Source of the DNA: Caldisericales bacterium
Lineage (GTDB): Bacteria > Caldisericota > Caldisericia > JAAYUI01
Assembly: GCA_012517765.1 (NCBI GenBank)
Contig: JAAYUI010000010.1
Span: 1 to 64,000 of the forward strand
Direction of reading: 5' to 3'
Length of the DNA: 64,000 nucleotides
Part shown: positions 25,801-33,080 of the stretch, piece after piece
Position numbering within the stretch: the stretch's first letter is position 1
How the letters are laid out: each line of letters starts with the position of its first letter
Translations under genes and position numbers: made by a program
The notes under the pieces: model-generated
Databases searched by the model: none
Seen by the model: the letters and a program-made list of their open reading frames with translations, nothing else
What the model was told of the DNA's origin: nothing

Positions 25801-27386
25801 TGGAAACCCACCCTTGAAGTGACATCCTGACCAATTGTTACACCACCCTGGCCATGCAAGGAAAATGCTGTTATAGTCGCTGTTCCAGCAAGCGGTGCCT
25901 CAAAACCACCGGAAAGGGTCTGGTAGAAAACCGGGCCAAAATCAAGTCCAAAATTAAAACTTGCTCCAGCGTAGTTAAAGAGATGGGAGCCGATATCACA
26001 AATCCCTGTTCTATCATCACCAGGCATGTATGGAATTCCACCATCAGGGGTAACCGGACCGTTTGGGACATAAAGCTTGCCACCGGTCGAGGTGCCAATA
26101 CCCAGAATGTTCTGGGCACCATGCCATGTTGTTATGTAATCTTTATTTTCAACATTGCTGTTTGCCTTGTCCGTATAAAGGACATCAGAGATGATCTGGT
26201 TAAGCACAGGTACATCGCCCCTGATTCCAGGATATCCGGGTGCATAGATAAGATACCTGTTGTAGTATTCGGAGTTAAAATCTACAAAGAAAGTTCCTGC
26301 ACCATAGGTGGCTATCTGGCCATCGTTGATGATTCCGGGTGTAGTTTCTCTCCATACCTTGTACCAGGCCGCAGCAGCCATCTGATACCTTGTTGGCGCA
26401 AGGACAAGCATGCGCTCGCCTGGCGTGCTGGTATAGAAGAAGCCTCCACCTGGCTGCAATGATGTCTGGTTGCAGTTCTCATAAAGGGGCAGCGTTACGG
26501 GGGTTCCCCATTCAAGGTTTGGCCTGCTTGCTGGGGAGTATCCATTGCGTTGACACCACAATCTTCTTGCAAGAATTGACTGCATTTCGGTCATGCCCTC
26601 GACCCACGCGTGGAAGTAAAGATTGAGGTCGTCATAGTATGCATGGACCATTTCATGCGTAAGAGCATCAAGCCTTGCTTCTTGTGCTGTCATGTTCCAG
26701 GCTGGAACAAAATAGATTGGAGGACGTGCCATGTCTGTCGGCATGTCAATATATCCAATTGTTCCAACACCAGATTGTGTGTACTGGGCAAAAGTCCCTG
26801 TGGGCAGGTTGTCGTCCCTTCTAAAATAGACCTCTATTGAAAACATCGGGGCGCCAAAAACATCCTGGATGCAATTTTTCATTCCAACCGGGAAACCAGG
26901 GCCACCATCAACAAAGGTCTGGATGTTGGGCATTTCTGTTGCGCAGTTCCAGTATGAGTCAGGAGGGGTAGCTCCAGACTGGCACGAACCTGTGAATTTC
27001 CAGTCGATTATTCCAGATGGTGCAATTTTTTGTGTTGGAAGAACGGGAGTTTCGGTACGGTAAGTATTCTGTGGGATAGGATCAGCCATTATCTTTCCAT
27101 TGTGTTTATAGATCACCAGGGGATCAAAATTGAAACCTGCCGGGACACCTCTTGAAATCTCTTTCAGGGCCCTGTCTGCGATCCCTCTGATCTTCTTCTG
27201 GTTTTCTCTTGTGTAAATCTGGACAAAAGGTGTTTTTTCGCCAATAATTGGCGTCACGTCCACCACAATTGCTCCAGGGTTCGATTCGTTTACCTTGCCT
27301 GTGATGTTTGTTTCAGAGGCAAAAACGTAACCGAGTCCGATTTGCGCAACAATTAGAACAGTCAGAACCAATGAAAGTTTTTTCAT
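22848..27386 (-). CDS. Giant secreted protein with HExxH zincin-like region, DUF11 repeats and PKD-like end
   Basis: A 1512-residue exported protein. Signal peptide MKKLSLVLTVLIVAQIGLGYVFA. Residues about 230-290 carry THEMVHAYYDD (H244, E245, H248) followed by HAWVEGMTEM (E263/E267), the geometry of a gluzincin active site. A long aromatic, N/G/P-rich middle follows. Near the C-terminus are two DUF11-type domains (each with TITVTN or TIVVKN plus VxDxxPxxL) and a final PKD-like module (PFGGCGPYVVELDFEGDG) ending TKKIRVK. Paired cysteines are frequent, so disulfides outside the cytoplasm are likely. ATG 27386 follows GGGAG by 6 nt. Function unknown; adhesin or surface protease are inferences. 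Confidence 0.75.
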   Translation of the reverse strand: MKKLSLVLTVLIVAQIGLGYVFASETNITGKVNESNPGAIVVDVTPIIGEKTPFVQIYTRENQKKIRGIADRALKEISRGVPAGFNFDPLVIYKHNGKIMADPIPQNTYRTETPVLPTQKIAPSGIIDWKFTGSCQSGATPPDSYWNCATEMPNIQTFVDGGPGFPVGMKNCIQDVFGAPMFSIEVYFRRDDNLPTGTFAQYTQSGVGTIGYIDMPTDMARPPIYFVPAWNMTAQEARLDALTHEMVHAYYDDLNLYFHAWVEGMTEMQSILARRLWCQRNGYSPASRPNLEWGTPVTLPLYENCNQTSLQPGGGFFYTSTPGERMLVLAPTRYQMAAAAWYKVWRETTPGIINDGQIATYGAGTFFVDFNSEYYNRYLIYAPGYPGIRGDVPVLNQIISDVLYTDKANSNVENKDYITTWHGAQNILGIGTSTGGKLYVPNGPVTPDGGIPYMPGDDRTGICDIGSHLFNYAGASFNFGLDFGPVFYQTLSGGFEAPLAGTATITAFSLHGQGGVTIGQDVTSRVGFHDAYSGAPTGWTACNVAPNPTLTFGTDGRLAPFGSGATYPAALYFRFDPDGAGPVQPLPTGGYQINFNASTSTIPPVTTSLTAYFASREQIGPSIHSGVMIGGGTNGGDRIAFSYNNSPFTPLAGFGGDAAFNHSPFTDGVVIGYQYFGAGAPYPDYDYANTGRFYYIHQFTTSFNRLNQDIPPFVGKYGFAMIAQSTDFGGGGANRTYFCQFVHDTSPGAAGITRLKYRPDYLPDNSRLVACYLYANSVGRDIGGGNFQHEPILINAGRPGNPQSILCTGSFLGRNNDSGYRPDCGCRGWGQMQSTFRFNITPYITDPYDLITVSRVYQDFEPGNPQYYGFEIVMIFENSTLPLSQIMIADGALTLCNNDRQNSQTMFSGFRTPPDPSTWPVDGANAGAYVGIIGNSADDGACGGSPVGRFTTEWDFWACGTNKVPTDQFWLNPQPADPTAGQGGPWWANGWTGSNGGAETAPTLPSGFPAGYLWSPKAMNPNYAATAKQYSCSWFWHRNFTVVAAKTAIHWRPDQWWDYVNQDYDTKALHRPTRTYLAGEDSSVLLRPYLVCTNAGGSDPNTIDDGQGPCVSTEWGNRCPPNGNSWTCAGSPPGGPWPNPYYPRSEERGHMHGFILQVPVVPSLKITKKCVPDPVLPDSLLIYTITVTNDTPYTQTNVNIVENYPKGVTFYDANPPPDIDNNRWTTSVGIAGNGNLAPHETFVVVVRVKVGHLSKGTKLTNNVITYADTAPNPEFAQCTVEVLGEPLITITKTTKKFMAQQGEKVNYTIVVKNVGTREATNVVVVDILPRELEYVASIPSGSLGLQKILWSFGIMNPGEVKIIELTLRVRKDISLNPGINMINTAIATSAEGLRDQDTAVIVLRGGAKEPVVCECPDISIIVPEAKPDKDNVYVIPASGKMTIKVSPFGGCGPYVVELDFEGDGKIDKTFNIENDATREFDYSYSSGDYSIVLKTTDYYAHSCTYTKKIRVK

Positions 27387-27975
27387 ACCAACTCCCTTTT
27401 TTGAGGAATAACCAGAATAAAAAACCACCCGAATACTGACCAGCAAACAACTTGATGATTTTAATGTAAACACATTAAGGTACAGAAAAGGTATTTGCCC
27501 GATTCAAATCTAACGATAACAGGCAAGTTGTCAAGTAGTTATTTTTGCACTATCCAGAGCATTGTTTTTCTCATCTGCATGTTATTTCGCCATGAGCCAA
27601 TAGCTCCGAGAAAGTCAAATTTGAGATAAATTATTACATATTAAATGATTAGAGTTACATATATGTATACTATATTCATTAAACATTTGATTCGTATCAA
27701 ATTGCACATAAAATCATTTTCCATATTAAATGTTTTTACATATATAAGAATACATATTTATTAACTATATAAAAATTTATAATTAAACTATTACAATTTA
27801 TGTATCTAAATACAATTAGGTGACTGATTTGATAAATACTAAACATAAATAATATTAATAATTTTTATCAATAATATGTGCAATTCTTATCGAATATTTT
27901 TTGAAGAGGGTATTATTGGTTTACCAAAAAATACACTTTTTTAATTTTGCACCCATACAAGACAGAAAAGATAAC
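27387..27975. other. Long AT-rich intergenic region with short repeats
   Basis: Nearly 600 nt without a supportable gene; the part 27620-27900 is extremely AT-rich. It holds two copies of CATATTAAATG (27637-27647 and 27722-27732), several TACATAT units, and a 7-bp palindrome ATTTGAT-TCGT-ATCAAAT-type hairpin (27685-27702). No DnaA-box cluster or tRNA is visible. It lies upstream of both the surface protein gene (minus) and the ferredoxin (plus). Confidence 0.5.
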
Positions 27976-28003
27976 TTGACACACAAACTCCCAAAAATAT
28001 ACT
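27976..28003 (+). promoter_or_regulatory. sigma70-type promoter of the ferredoxin gene
   Basis: TTGACA (27976-27981), 16-nt spacer, TATACT (27998-28003). Start near 28010; leader of about 23 nt with AAGGAGGAACC before the ATG. Confidence 0.75.
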
Positions 28004-28032
28004 ACGCATGCATTGCAAATTAAGGAGGAACC

Positions 28033-28215
28033 ATGAAGCCAACAGTCGACAAAGAGACTTGCATCGGTTGCGGAGTTTGCGCCTCGGTTTGCCCGGACGT
28101 TTTTGAAATCGGAAGCGATGGTCTTGCAGACGTCATCAGCGGCTCGGATTGCGGTGGTTGCGGTTGCTGCGAAGAAGCTTCCGAAAATTGCCCGGTCAAC
28201 GCCATAAAGCTCTGA
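28033..28215 (+). CDS. Small ferredoxin
   Basis: A 60-residue electron carrier. Motif I is CIGCGVCASVCP (C-x2-C-x2-C-x3-C-P) and the second set is CGGCGCCEEASENCP. The second half is rearranged relative to a clostridial 2[4Fe-4S] ferredoxin: the final CP supplies the partner cysteine for cluster I, and the CGGCGCC run gives extra cysteines. So it is a mono-cluster ferredoxin with a disulfide, or it may hold a second cluster. Own promoter and terminator, hence monocistronic; strong Shine-Dalgarno. It may feed electrons to low-potential enzymes such as the dehydratase activase, but no linkage is shown. Confidence 0.9.
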   Translation: MKPTVDKETCIGCGVCASVCPDVFEIGSDGLADVISGSDCGGCGCCEEASENCPVNAIKL

Positions 28216-28230
28216 ATCTGACAAGAAAAC

Positions 28231-28264
28231 AAAAAGCGGCCCCACTAGGAGGCCGCTTTTTTTA
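28231..28264. terminator. Bidirectional rho-independent terminator
   Basis: GCGGCC (28236-28241) pairs with GGCCGC (28251-28256), with A-run to the left and T-run to the right. Serves the ferredoxin and the convergent CYTH operon. Confidence 0.88.
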
Positions 28265-28281
28265 TTTATTTTGAAAGGACC

Positions 28282-28992
28282 CTACAGGAGCTCTATCCCC
28301 CTGCTCATTTTTGAAACTGAAGAAAAGCTCGAATTTATGCCAGTTATGTCCCTTACTCCAATACTTATCGCTTCCATTATTTTGGTGGCCAAATCAAACA
28401 GCTCGTTTGAATAGTAGTCAATTTCGATCTGCGTAAAAACCTCTTTTGGTCTTGCCTTGTAGGTTACCCTGTCGATTTTGATCTTGACCTGGTCTGTGGG
28501 TTGGTCACTATAAGAAATGGGGTAAATGCACCTTTCGCACTTCAGCCTGATGATCTCGGACAGACCCATCGATTCAAGGTGTTCCACCGCGCCTATTGCC
28601 TCCTGGCTTGGTGGAAAAAGCTTCTCCGGATGGTCTTTGAGGAGCTCAGTGATGATCTCATTTGTTTTGAGGACAGATATCTCGTTGTCATATATCTCGG
28701 CAGGTTTGCCATAGCTTGCCTCGTTGAGTTTCCTGTAAGCTATAAATTCAGCTTCTCTCAATTTCTGTGGCCATACAGACTTCCTTACCCTGACATAGGC
28801 GTCCTGGCCATGCAAAAGGAACAGACCGGACGGCTGGAGCTGGTCAAAATACCTGTCGTAATTGAACATGTCTATTCTTGCCCTCACTGGCCATTTGTAT
28901 TTCTCGATGAGATCAGACACAAGGGCAGAAATTTTTGGCGATGCATCGGCATTGATGTCAAGCTTGAGCTCTCTTTCAGTGGTCGGATTCAT
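28282..28992 (-). CDS. CYTH-domain-like protein, second of pair
   Basis: A 236-residue protein. The pattern ERELKLDI near the start, YFDQLQPSGLFLLHGQDAYVRVRKS, and alternating E-x-K/R strands (RLKCERCIYPISYSD, VKIKIDRVTYKAR, FTQIEIDYYS) fit the CYTH/triphosphate tunnel metalloenzyme fold, whose members act on triphosphates or polyphosphate. The EXEXK-type start is modified (E-R-E-L-K). Its ATG overlaps the stop of the upstream CYTH gene (ATGA). Divergent; the substrate cannot be predicted. Confidence 0.6.
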   Translation of the reverse strand: MNPTTERELKLDINADASPKISALVSDLIEKYKWPVRARIDMFNYDRYFDQLQPSGLFLLHGQDAYVRVRKSVWPQKLREAEFIAYRKLNEASYGKPAEIYDNEISVLKTNEIITELLKDHPEKLFPPSQEAIGAVEHLESMGLSEIIRLKCERCIYPISYSDQPTDQVKIKIDRVTYKARPKEVFTQIEIDYYSNELFDLATKIMEAISIGVRDITGINSSFSSVSKMSRGIELL

Positions 28993-29639
28993 TGTTCTCC
29001 TTCACCATCAAGACCCGTGAGAAATTTGCTTTTTTTTGTCGGGCCAAGTGCGGGGTTTTTATTTTTTACAAACTTTTTCTCAATTGCCTGCCTGAGAGAG
29101 TCAAGAAAAGACGGCCCCTCAATTTCTATCTCTTTAAACACATTGCTGGTCTTAGGAAATATATATGTATAGGTATCAAAGGCAAACTGCCCGCAACCTT
29201 TGCTGCAGGATATTTCTCTGGTTTTTCTACCCTTGGTCAGCACCACAACCGGAACAAGCTTTTCTGGATCAGAGAGCACTTTCAATGCAGTCTCGTCTGC
29301 GGGGTCCTGAAAAATTGATTTCAGTTTTTTGGTCACTTTGCCCATGAGATCTTTATATGTTGAAGATTCCTCTTCAATCCTGATATGGTTTTTTTCATCA
29401 AGCGTTTCCAGGGTTTTCAGTGTGATTTTCTTCAAAACTCCGCCCTCATAACGGTTTCTCAATGAATAGCCAGAATTTTTCAAAACAAAATCATGGTCCA
29501 GGTAGACGTCAAGCTGGTCTACAAAGCTGGGTTCACCCAAAATAAAACCAAGTTCTACGGAAAGCTTGCCAATTGCTTCTTCAACGGCCTTCCCATTTTT
29601 TTTGACCATATATTTTGATTCATTTTCGAACTGTACCAT
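28989..29639 (-). CDS. CYTH-domain protein, first of pair
   Basis: A 216-residue protein beginning MVQFENESKYMV, which corresponds to the CYTH ExExK opening. Tunnel strands follow: QLDVYLDHDFVLKNSGYSLRNRYEGG, KKITLKTL, HIRIEEE, KGRKTREI and VFKEIEIEGPSF. The family includes adenylate cyclase IV, thiamine triphosphatase and tripolyphosphatase. First gene of a two-gene operon; the promoter -10 box ends 11 nt before the ATG and no Shine-Dalgarno is visible, so the leader is at most a few bases. Confidence 0.7.
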   Translation of the reverse strand: MVQFENESKYMVKKNGKAVEEAIGKLSVELGFILGEPSFVDQLDVYLDHDFVLKNSGYSLRNRYEGGVLKKITLKTLETLDEKNHIRIEEESSTYKDLMGKVTKKLKSIFQDPADETALKVLSDPEKLVPVVVLTKGRKTREISCSKGCGQFAFDTYTYIFPKTSNVFKEIEIEGPSFLDSLRQAIEKKFVKNKNPALGPTKKSKFLTGLDGEGEQ

Positions 29640-29650
29640 CTTTTAATGGT

Positions 29651-29678
29651 AATATAATGCCGCTTTCAGCCAAGTCAA
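29651..29678 (-). promoter_or_regulatory. Promoter of the CYTH gene pair
   Basis: Minus strand TTGACT (29673-29678), 16-nt spacer, TATATT (29651-29656), 11 nt to the ATG. Divergent from the next promoter. Confidence 0.7.
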
Positions 29679-29689
29679 CGACTGATGCC

Positions 29690-29717
29690 TTGATTTGACA
29701 GTGATCGCAATTAAAAT
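29690..29717 (+). promoter_or_regulatory. Promoter of the polyprenyl synthase-pduL operon (leaderless start)
   Basis: TTGATT (29690-29695), 16-nt spacer, TAAAAT (29712-29717), 8 nt to GTG 29726. Confidence 0.6.
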
Positions 29718-29725
29718 GACCGTTT

Positions 29726-30748
29726 GTGAATCCAGATTCCGATTATATGTCCAAGGGCCTGGCTGGTGTGGAAGAAACCCTGTCAGAGGCCGCTTCATAT
29801 CCAATAGAGCGTGCCATGGAACTAGCCATTTCTCTTGTTCCTTTGGGACTGCCGGTGGATTCACGCTTCTGGTTTGAGAAGCTGTCCAGAATGTCAAAAA
29901 ACAGCCAGAGTTCCGGCAAAAGGTTCAGGGCAAAACTGGCCATTGCATCATCGCAAGCCGTTGGCCTGCCACTGGATACCGCAGTCAGTCTTGGCTCATT
30001 TGTGGAAATGATACAGGCGGCGAGCCTTGTGCATGACGATGTTGTTGACGAAGCTTCATTGAGACGAAACGAGCCAACCGTAAACAGCCTTTTGGGGAAC
30101 CGTTTCGCTGTGCTTACTGGTGACTACATCCTTTCACTTGCCCTCGCAAAGCTGGGCCTGTTGAAAAATCATGACTTGACAATACGCTTCTCCGAGGTCG
30201 TTTCCCAGATGACCTTCGGGGAGGCAATGGAAATTGAAATAGCTTTCAGTAGCACAAGATCAACAGACCATTATCTCACCACGATATCACTTAAAACAGC
30301 ATCACTCCTGTCATTCTGTTGCCAGAGCGCCTGTTTCATGGCCAATGCCGACATGCAAACAACCGATATATTTACAGAATTCGGGGCGAACCTTGGAATG
30401 GCCTTTCAACTGGTAGACGACGCACTTGACTTCGTCGGGCCAGATGGAAAGGAAAAATGCCAGGATTTCAGGGAAGGCTTGCTGACACTGCCAATACTAC
30501 TGCTTGGCATCAAAGACAATCCGTTCGACAAAAAAATTGATGAGATCCAGACTTTGATATCAGAAAAAGGTGCAATCCCAAAAACGGTGGACAAGGCCAG
30601 GGAATATTCAACAAAGGCCATAAGATGCCTGGAAAAAATGAAAAATCTTGTTCCGGATCATTGCCTGCAAGCATTCACCGATATAAGCACTGGCATCTAT
30701 GAAAGACTTCCAAACAGCCTTAACCCATTTTCAAGGAGACAGACATGA
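29726..30748 (+). CDS. Polyprenyl diphosphate synthase
   Basis: A 340-residue trans-isoprenyl diphosphate synthase that elongates allylic diphosphates with isopentenyl diphosphate. The first aspartate-rich motif is LVHDDVVDEASLRR and the second is QLVDDALDFVG. Other helices match (GNRFAVLTGDYILSLAL). Chain length cannot be set from sight: residues before the first motif (SFVEMIQAAS) are small, which favours a long product such as a quinone side chain. The start is GTG 29726 (leaderless reading) or ATG 29747; neither has a Shine-Dalgarno. It overlaps pduL by 4 nt and opens a five-gene coupled operon. Confidence 0.88.
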   Translation: MNPDSDYMSKGLAGVEETLSEAASYPIERAMELAISLVPLGLPVDSRFWFEKLSRMSKNSQSSGKRFRAKLAIASSQAVGLPLDTAVSLGSFVEMIQAASLVHDDVVDEASLRRNEPTVNSLLGNRFAVLTGDYILSLALAKLGLLKNHDLTIRFSEVVSQMTFGEAMEIEIAFSSTRSTDHYLTTISLKTASLLSFCCQSACFMANADMQTTDIFTEFGANLGMAFQLVDDALDFVGPDGKEKCQDFREGLLTLPILLLGIKDNPFDKKIDEIQTLISEKGAIPKTVDKAREYSTKAIRCLEKMKNLVPDHCLQAFTDISTGIYERLPNSLNPFSRRQT

Positions 30749-31353
30749 ACATAGATGAGATAATCCAAAAAACATGGAACAACTGCAATGGCCTGGACAT
30801 CAATGTTGGCGTAAGCTCAAGACATGTCCATTTGCATGAAGATCATGTAAAGGCACTATTTGGCCACGACCTGACATGCTACAAGGACCTGACCCAGCCA
30901 GGGCAATACGCATGCAATGAAAAGGTGGATCTTATTGGCCCAAAGGGAACAATAAAGGGCGTCAGGGTGTTGGGTCCAACCAGGAGGGCCACGCAGGTGG
31001 AAGTTTCAAAAACAGATTCTATAATTCTTGGTTTGGATGTGCCGCTGAGAATGTCGGATGATATAGAAGGGACACCTGGAATAAAACTGGTGGGAGAAAA
31101 AGGCGAAATCATGCTCGACAAGGGCGTGATCGTGGCAAAAAGACATATCCACATGTCACCGGAGGACGCCCAGAAAGCCGGGGTCGTTGATGGCGAGACA
31201 GTCTGGGTGTCTGCAAACACACCCAGAAAATTCGTAATGGGCGATATTGTAGTGAGGGTTTCAGGCAAATTTGCACTCGATTTCCATGTTGACACAGACG
31301 AGGCAAATGCAGCCTGGCTCAAAAGTGGAGACAAGATCAGGATAGTGAGGTAA
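30745..31353 (+). CDS. pduL: PduL-type phosphate acyltransferase
   Basis: A 202-residue PduL-family enzyme that interconverts acyl-CoA and acyl phosphate, non-homologous to Pta. It shows two beta-barrel halves, each with a metal-binding signature: SSRHVHLHEDH near the start and AKRHIHMSPEDA in the second half, plus GPTRRATQVEVS. Before the first barrel is a short amphipathic segment (MNIDEIIQKTWNN). In microcompartment PduL proteins this region is an encapsulation peptide; here it is only similar in position. It sits in operon with a BMC-domain-like gene two genes downstream. Confidence 0.9.
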   Translation: MNIDEIIQKTWNNCNGLDINVGVSSRHVHLHEDHVKALFGHDLTCYKDLTQPGQYACNEKVDLIGPKGTIKGVRVLGPTRRATQVEVSKTDSIILGLDVPLRMSDDIEGTPGIKLVGEKGEIMLDKGVIVAKRHIHMSPEDAQKAGVVDGETVWVSANTPRKFVMGDIVVRVSGKFALDFHVDTDEANAAWLKSGDKIRIVR

Positions 31354-31356
31354 TCA

Positions 31357-32559
31357 ATGCCAAAAGAGCAAACAGAAAACATGCAACAGGAAACCAGCAC
31401 CCATCAGGTGCAATACGGCAAGAACCAGATTGATATCAACGGAGTGCGCTTTTCAACACTCTTGCTTGCATTAAAATATGGAGTTATTGGCCTGTTGATA
31501 TTTTTGACCTATATTACTGGCTTTGCCAGATACATAGGCGATTGGGCAGTTGCCCTCGGCAGTAATGCCGGCAATTTTGCAGTGTGGTTCGGTTTTGGTT
31601 TCGCCTACTCGCTCTGCCTTCTGGTGGTTGTTTTCCCGATTGACTGGTACAGAGAAGCGGTCGTGCAGGTAAAATCTGGTGTCCATGGAATGCCGTGGAC
31701 AAGCACTCTCGGCAGGATTCTTCGCAGGGATGTTCTCGAAGCACTGCTTTGGGGTGGCCTGAACTATTTCTTCCTTTTGATGTATTTCTCACTCTCCACG
31801 ACCGGAAGACAGGGCCCTCTGGGCGGAAACACCCCACAATGGTGGATAATTTCAGCCCTCTGGGGTTTGCTCCTTGTGCCGGCCTGGTTCATAATAACCG
31901 ATTTCCTGAGGCTGGTTGCTGGCAATTCGGTTGGGCAGGTACCATCAGGCCCAGACAGAAGGATCATTAAGGAACTCGGGAGAAAATTCAGGATAACCAT
32001 CCTTGATATTTTCTACTACAATCTCGGTGGTGATTTCAATGCTGAAACAAAGCTTTTTGGGCTCTTCGGAGTCTACTTTGTCTTTGTGCCGGCCAAGCTG
32101 AAAGGCAAGGATGTCATAATAGCTTCTGTGGCAAAAGCAATGGCAAGGGCCGATGTATTGAAAGGTACAGTCATCAACATCACAAGATGGGTCTTTTTTG
32201 TGGCTGGCTCCTACATCATGTATCTTGCGTTCAACTGGGTTTATGTAAACAATGTCTTTTCATGGTTCTCCGAGCAGGGCGGGACTGGCGATCCGGCGGT
32301 GGGAATCATTTTGATGTTTGTTTTTGGCACTCTTTATCTGATTGCCACTCCACTGGTTAATTTGATATCAAAGAAAATGGACGTTGGGGCAGACAAACTG
32401 GCTTCAAGGGCCATCGGAAGGCCGGAGGTTTATTCAAACTACCTCAAAATGGCAGATTCCGGGAAAGGGCTATCTGAAGCAACGGATGGCATGACAAAAA
32501 CATGCCTAATGGACACATATGACTCGCAAGAAATCGAGAGACACCTGGCCAATAGATGA
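31357..32559 (+). CDS. Membrane protein resembling an inactive M48 peptidase
   Basis: A 400-residue protein with four to six membrane helices (about 35-55, 72-95, 130-145, 165-185, 272-290, 315-335). The region DFNAETKLFGLFGVYF, then KGKDVIIASVAKAMARADVLKG, aligns by pattern with the stretch of Ste24/HtpX-type M48 peptidases that holds the HExxH helix, but reads KAMAR (260-264) instead. MDVGADKLASRAIG near the end recalls the family's ExxAD motif. No zinc-binding histidines remain, so I infer a pseudoprotease. It starts 3 nt after pduL and overlaps the BMC-like gene by 4 nt. Alternative: an unrelated polytopic protein. Confidence 0.5.
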   Translation: MPKEQTENMQQETSTHQVQYGKNQIDINGVRFSTLLLALKYGVIGLLIFLTYITGFARYIGDWAVALGSNAGNFAVWFGFGFAYSLCLLVVVFPIDWYREAVVQVKSGVHGMPWTSTLGRILRRDVLEALLWGGLNYFFLLMYFSLSTTGRQGPLGGNTPQWWIISALWGLLLVPAWFIITDFLRLVAGNSVGQVPSGPDRRIIKELGRKFRITILDIFYYNLGGDFNAETKLFGLFGVYFVFVPAKLKGKDVIIASVAKAMARADVLKGTVINITRWVFFVAGSYIMYLAFNWVYVNNVFSWFSEQGGTGDPAVGIILMFVFGTLYLIATPLVNLISKKMDVGADKLASRAIGRPEVYSNYLKMADSGKGLSEATDGMTKTCLMDTYDSQEIERHLANR

Positions 32560-33080
32560 ACATAGGTATAATAAGGATTTCAACAAAAGCTGACAGATAC
32601 CGTCTGAAGCAGGCAATTGAATCAACTGGAGTGCAGGTGGTTCAGACGATTGATAGCGCAAGCATGCCGCCAACAGTTGTTTTCGTTGGCACCGAAGACC
32701 AGACACTCATGGCTTTCAAGCAGGCCGAAGGTCTTGGAGCCGAATACGCAAAAGTGCTGACCCACATAAGGGAAGTTTCACCCAAATTGATAAAAACCCT
32801 GAAAGAAAGCCCTAAATTCAAACCAGGGCAACCATTCGGAGTTCTTGAAACTGCTGGCCCCGAAGCAATTCTGGCCTGTGCAAATCTGGCGGCAATGTTT
32901 GATGGAATAGAACTGGCAGAAATCCAGCTGACAAGTATGCCAAACGAGAAATCACTCGTGGTCATAACGGGTGATAAGAAATTGATTGAAAGTGTTCTTG
33001 AGAGTGCAGAGATGGTTTGCGAAAAAACACAATTCAAGGTGCCTGGAAAACCGGGCCAGAACGACGGAAGGCAAAACTGA
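32556..33080 (+). CDS. Tandem BMC-domain-like protein (BMC-T type)
   Basis: A 174-residue protein. The second half (residues about 93-160) follows the bacterial microcompartment shell pattern: PFGVLETAGPEAILACANL, then IELAEIQL, then SLVVITGDKKLIESVL (compare family pattern aLGxIExxGxxxAixaaDa, then VxVxGdxxaVxxAv). The first half (2-80) has the same order: IGIIRIST, helix, TVVFVGTEDQTLMAFKQA, and THIREVSPKLIKTL at the position where shell domains have their HxIPRPH-like strand. Length matches PduT/BMC-T proteins (about 180). The domains are divergent and no BMC-H or BMC-P gene is nearby. Coupled to both neighbours by overlaps; PduL two genes upstream supports the link. Confidence 0.55.
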   Translation: MNIGIIRISTKADRYRLKQAIESTGVQVVQTIDSASMPPTVVFVGTEDQTLMAFKQAEGLGAEYAKVLTHIREVSPKLIKTLKESPKFKPGQPFGVLETAGPEAILACANLAAMFDGIELAEIQLTSMPNEKSLVVITGDKKLIESVLESAEMVCEKTQFKVPGKPGQNDGRQN

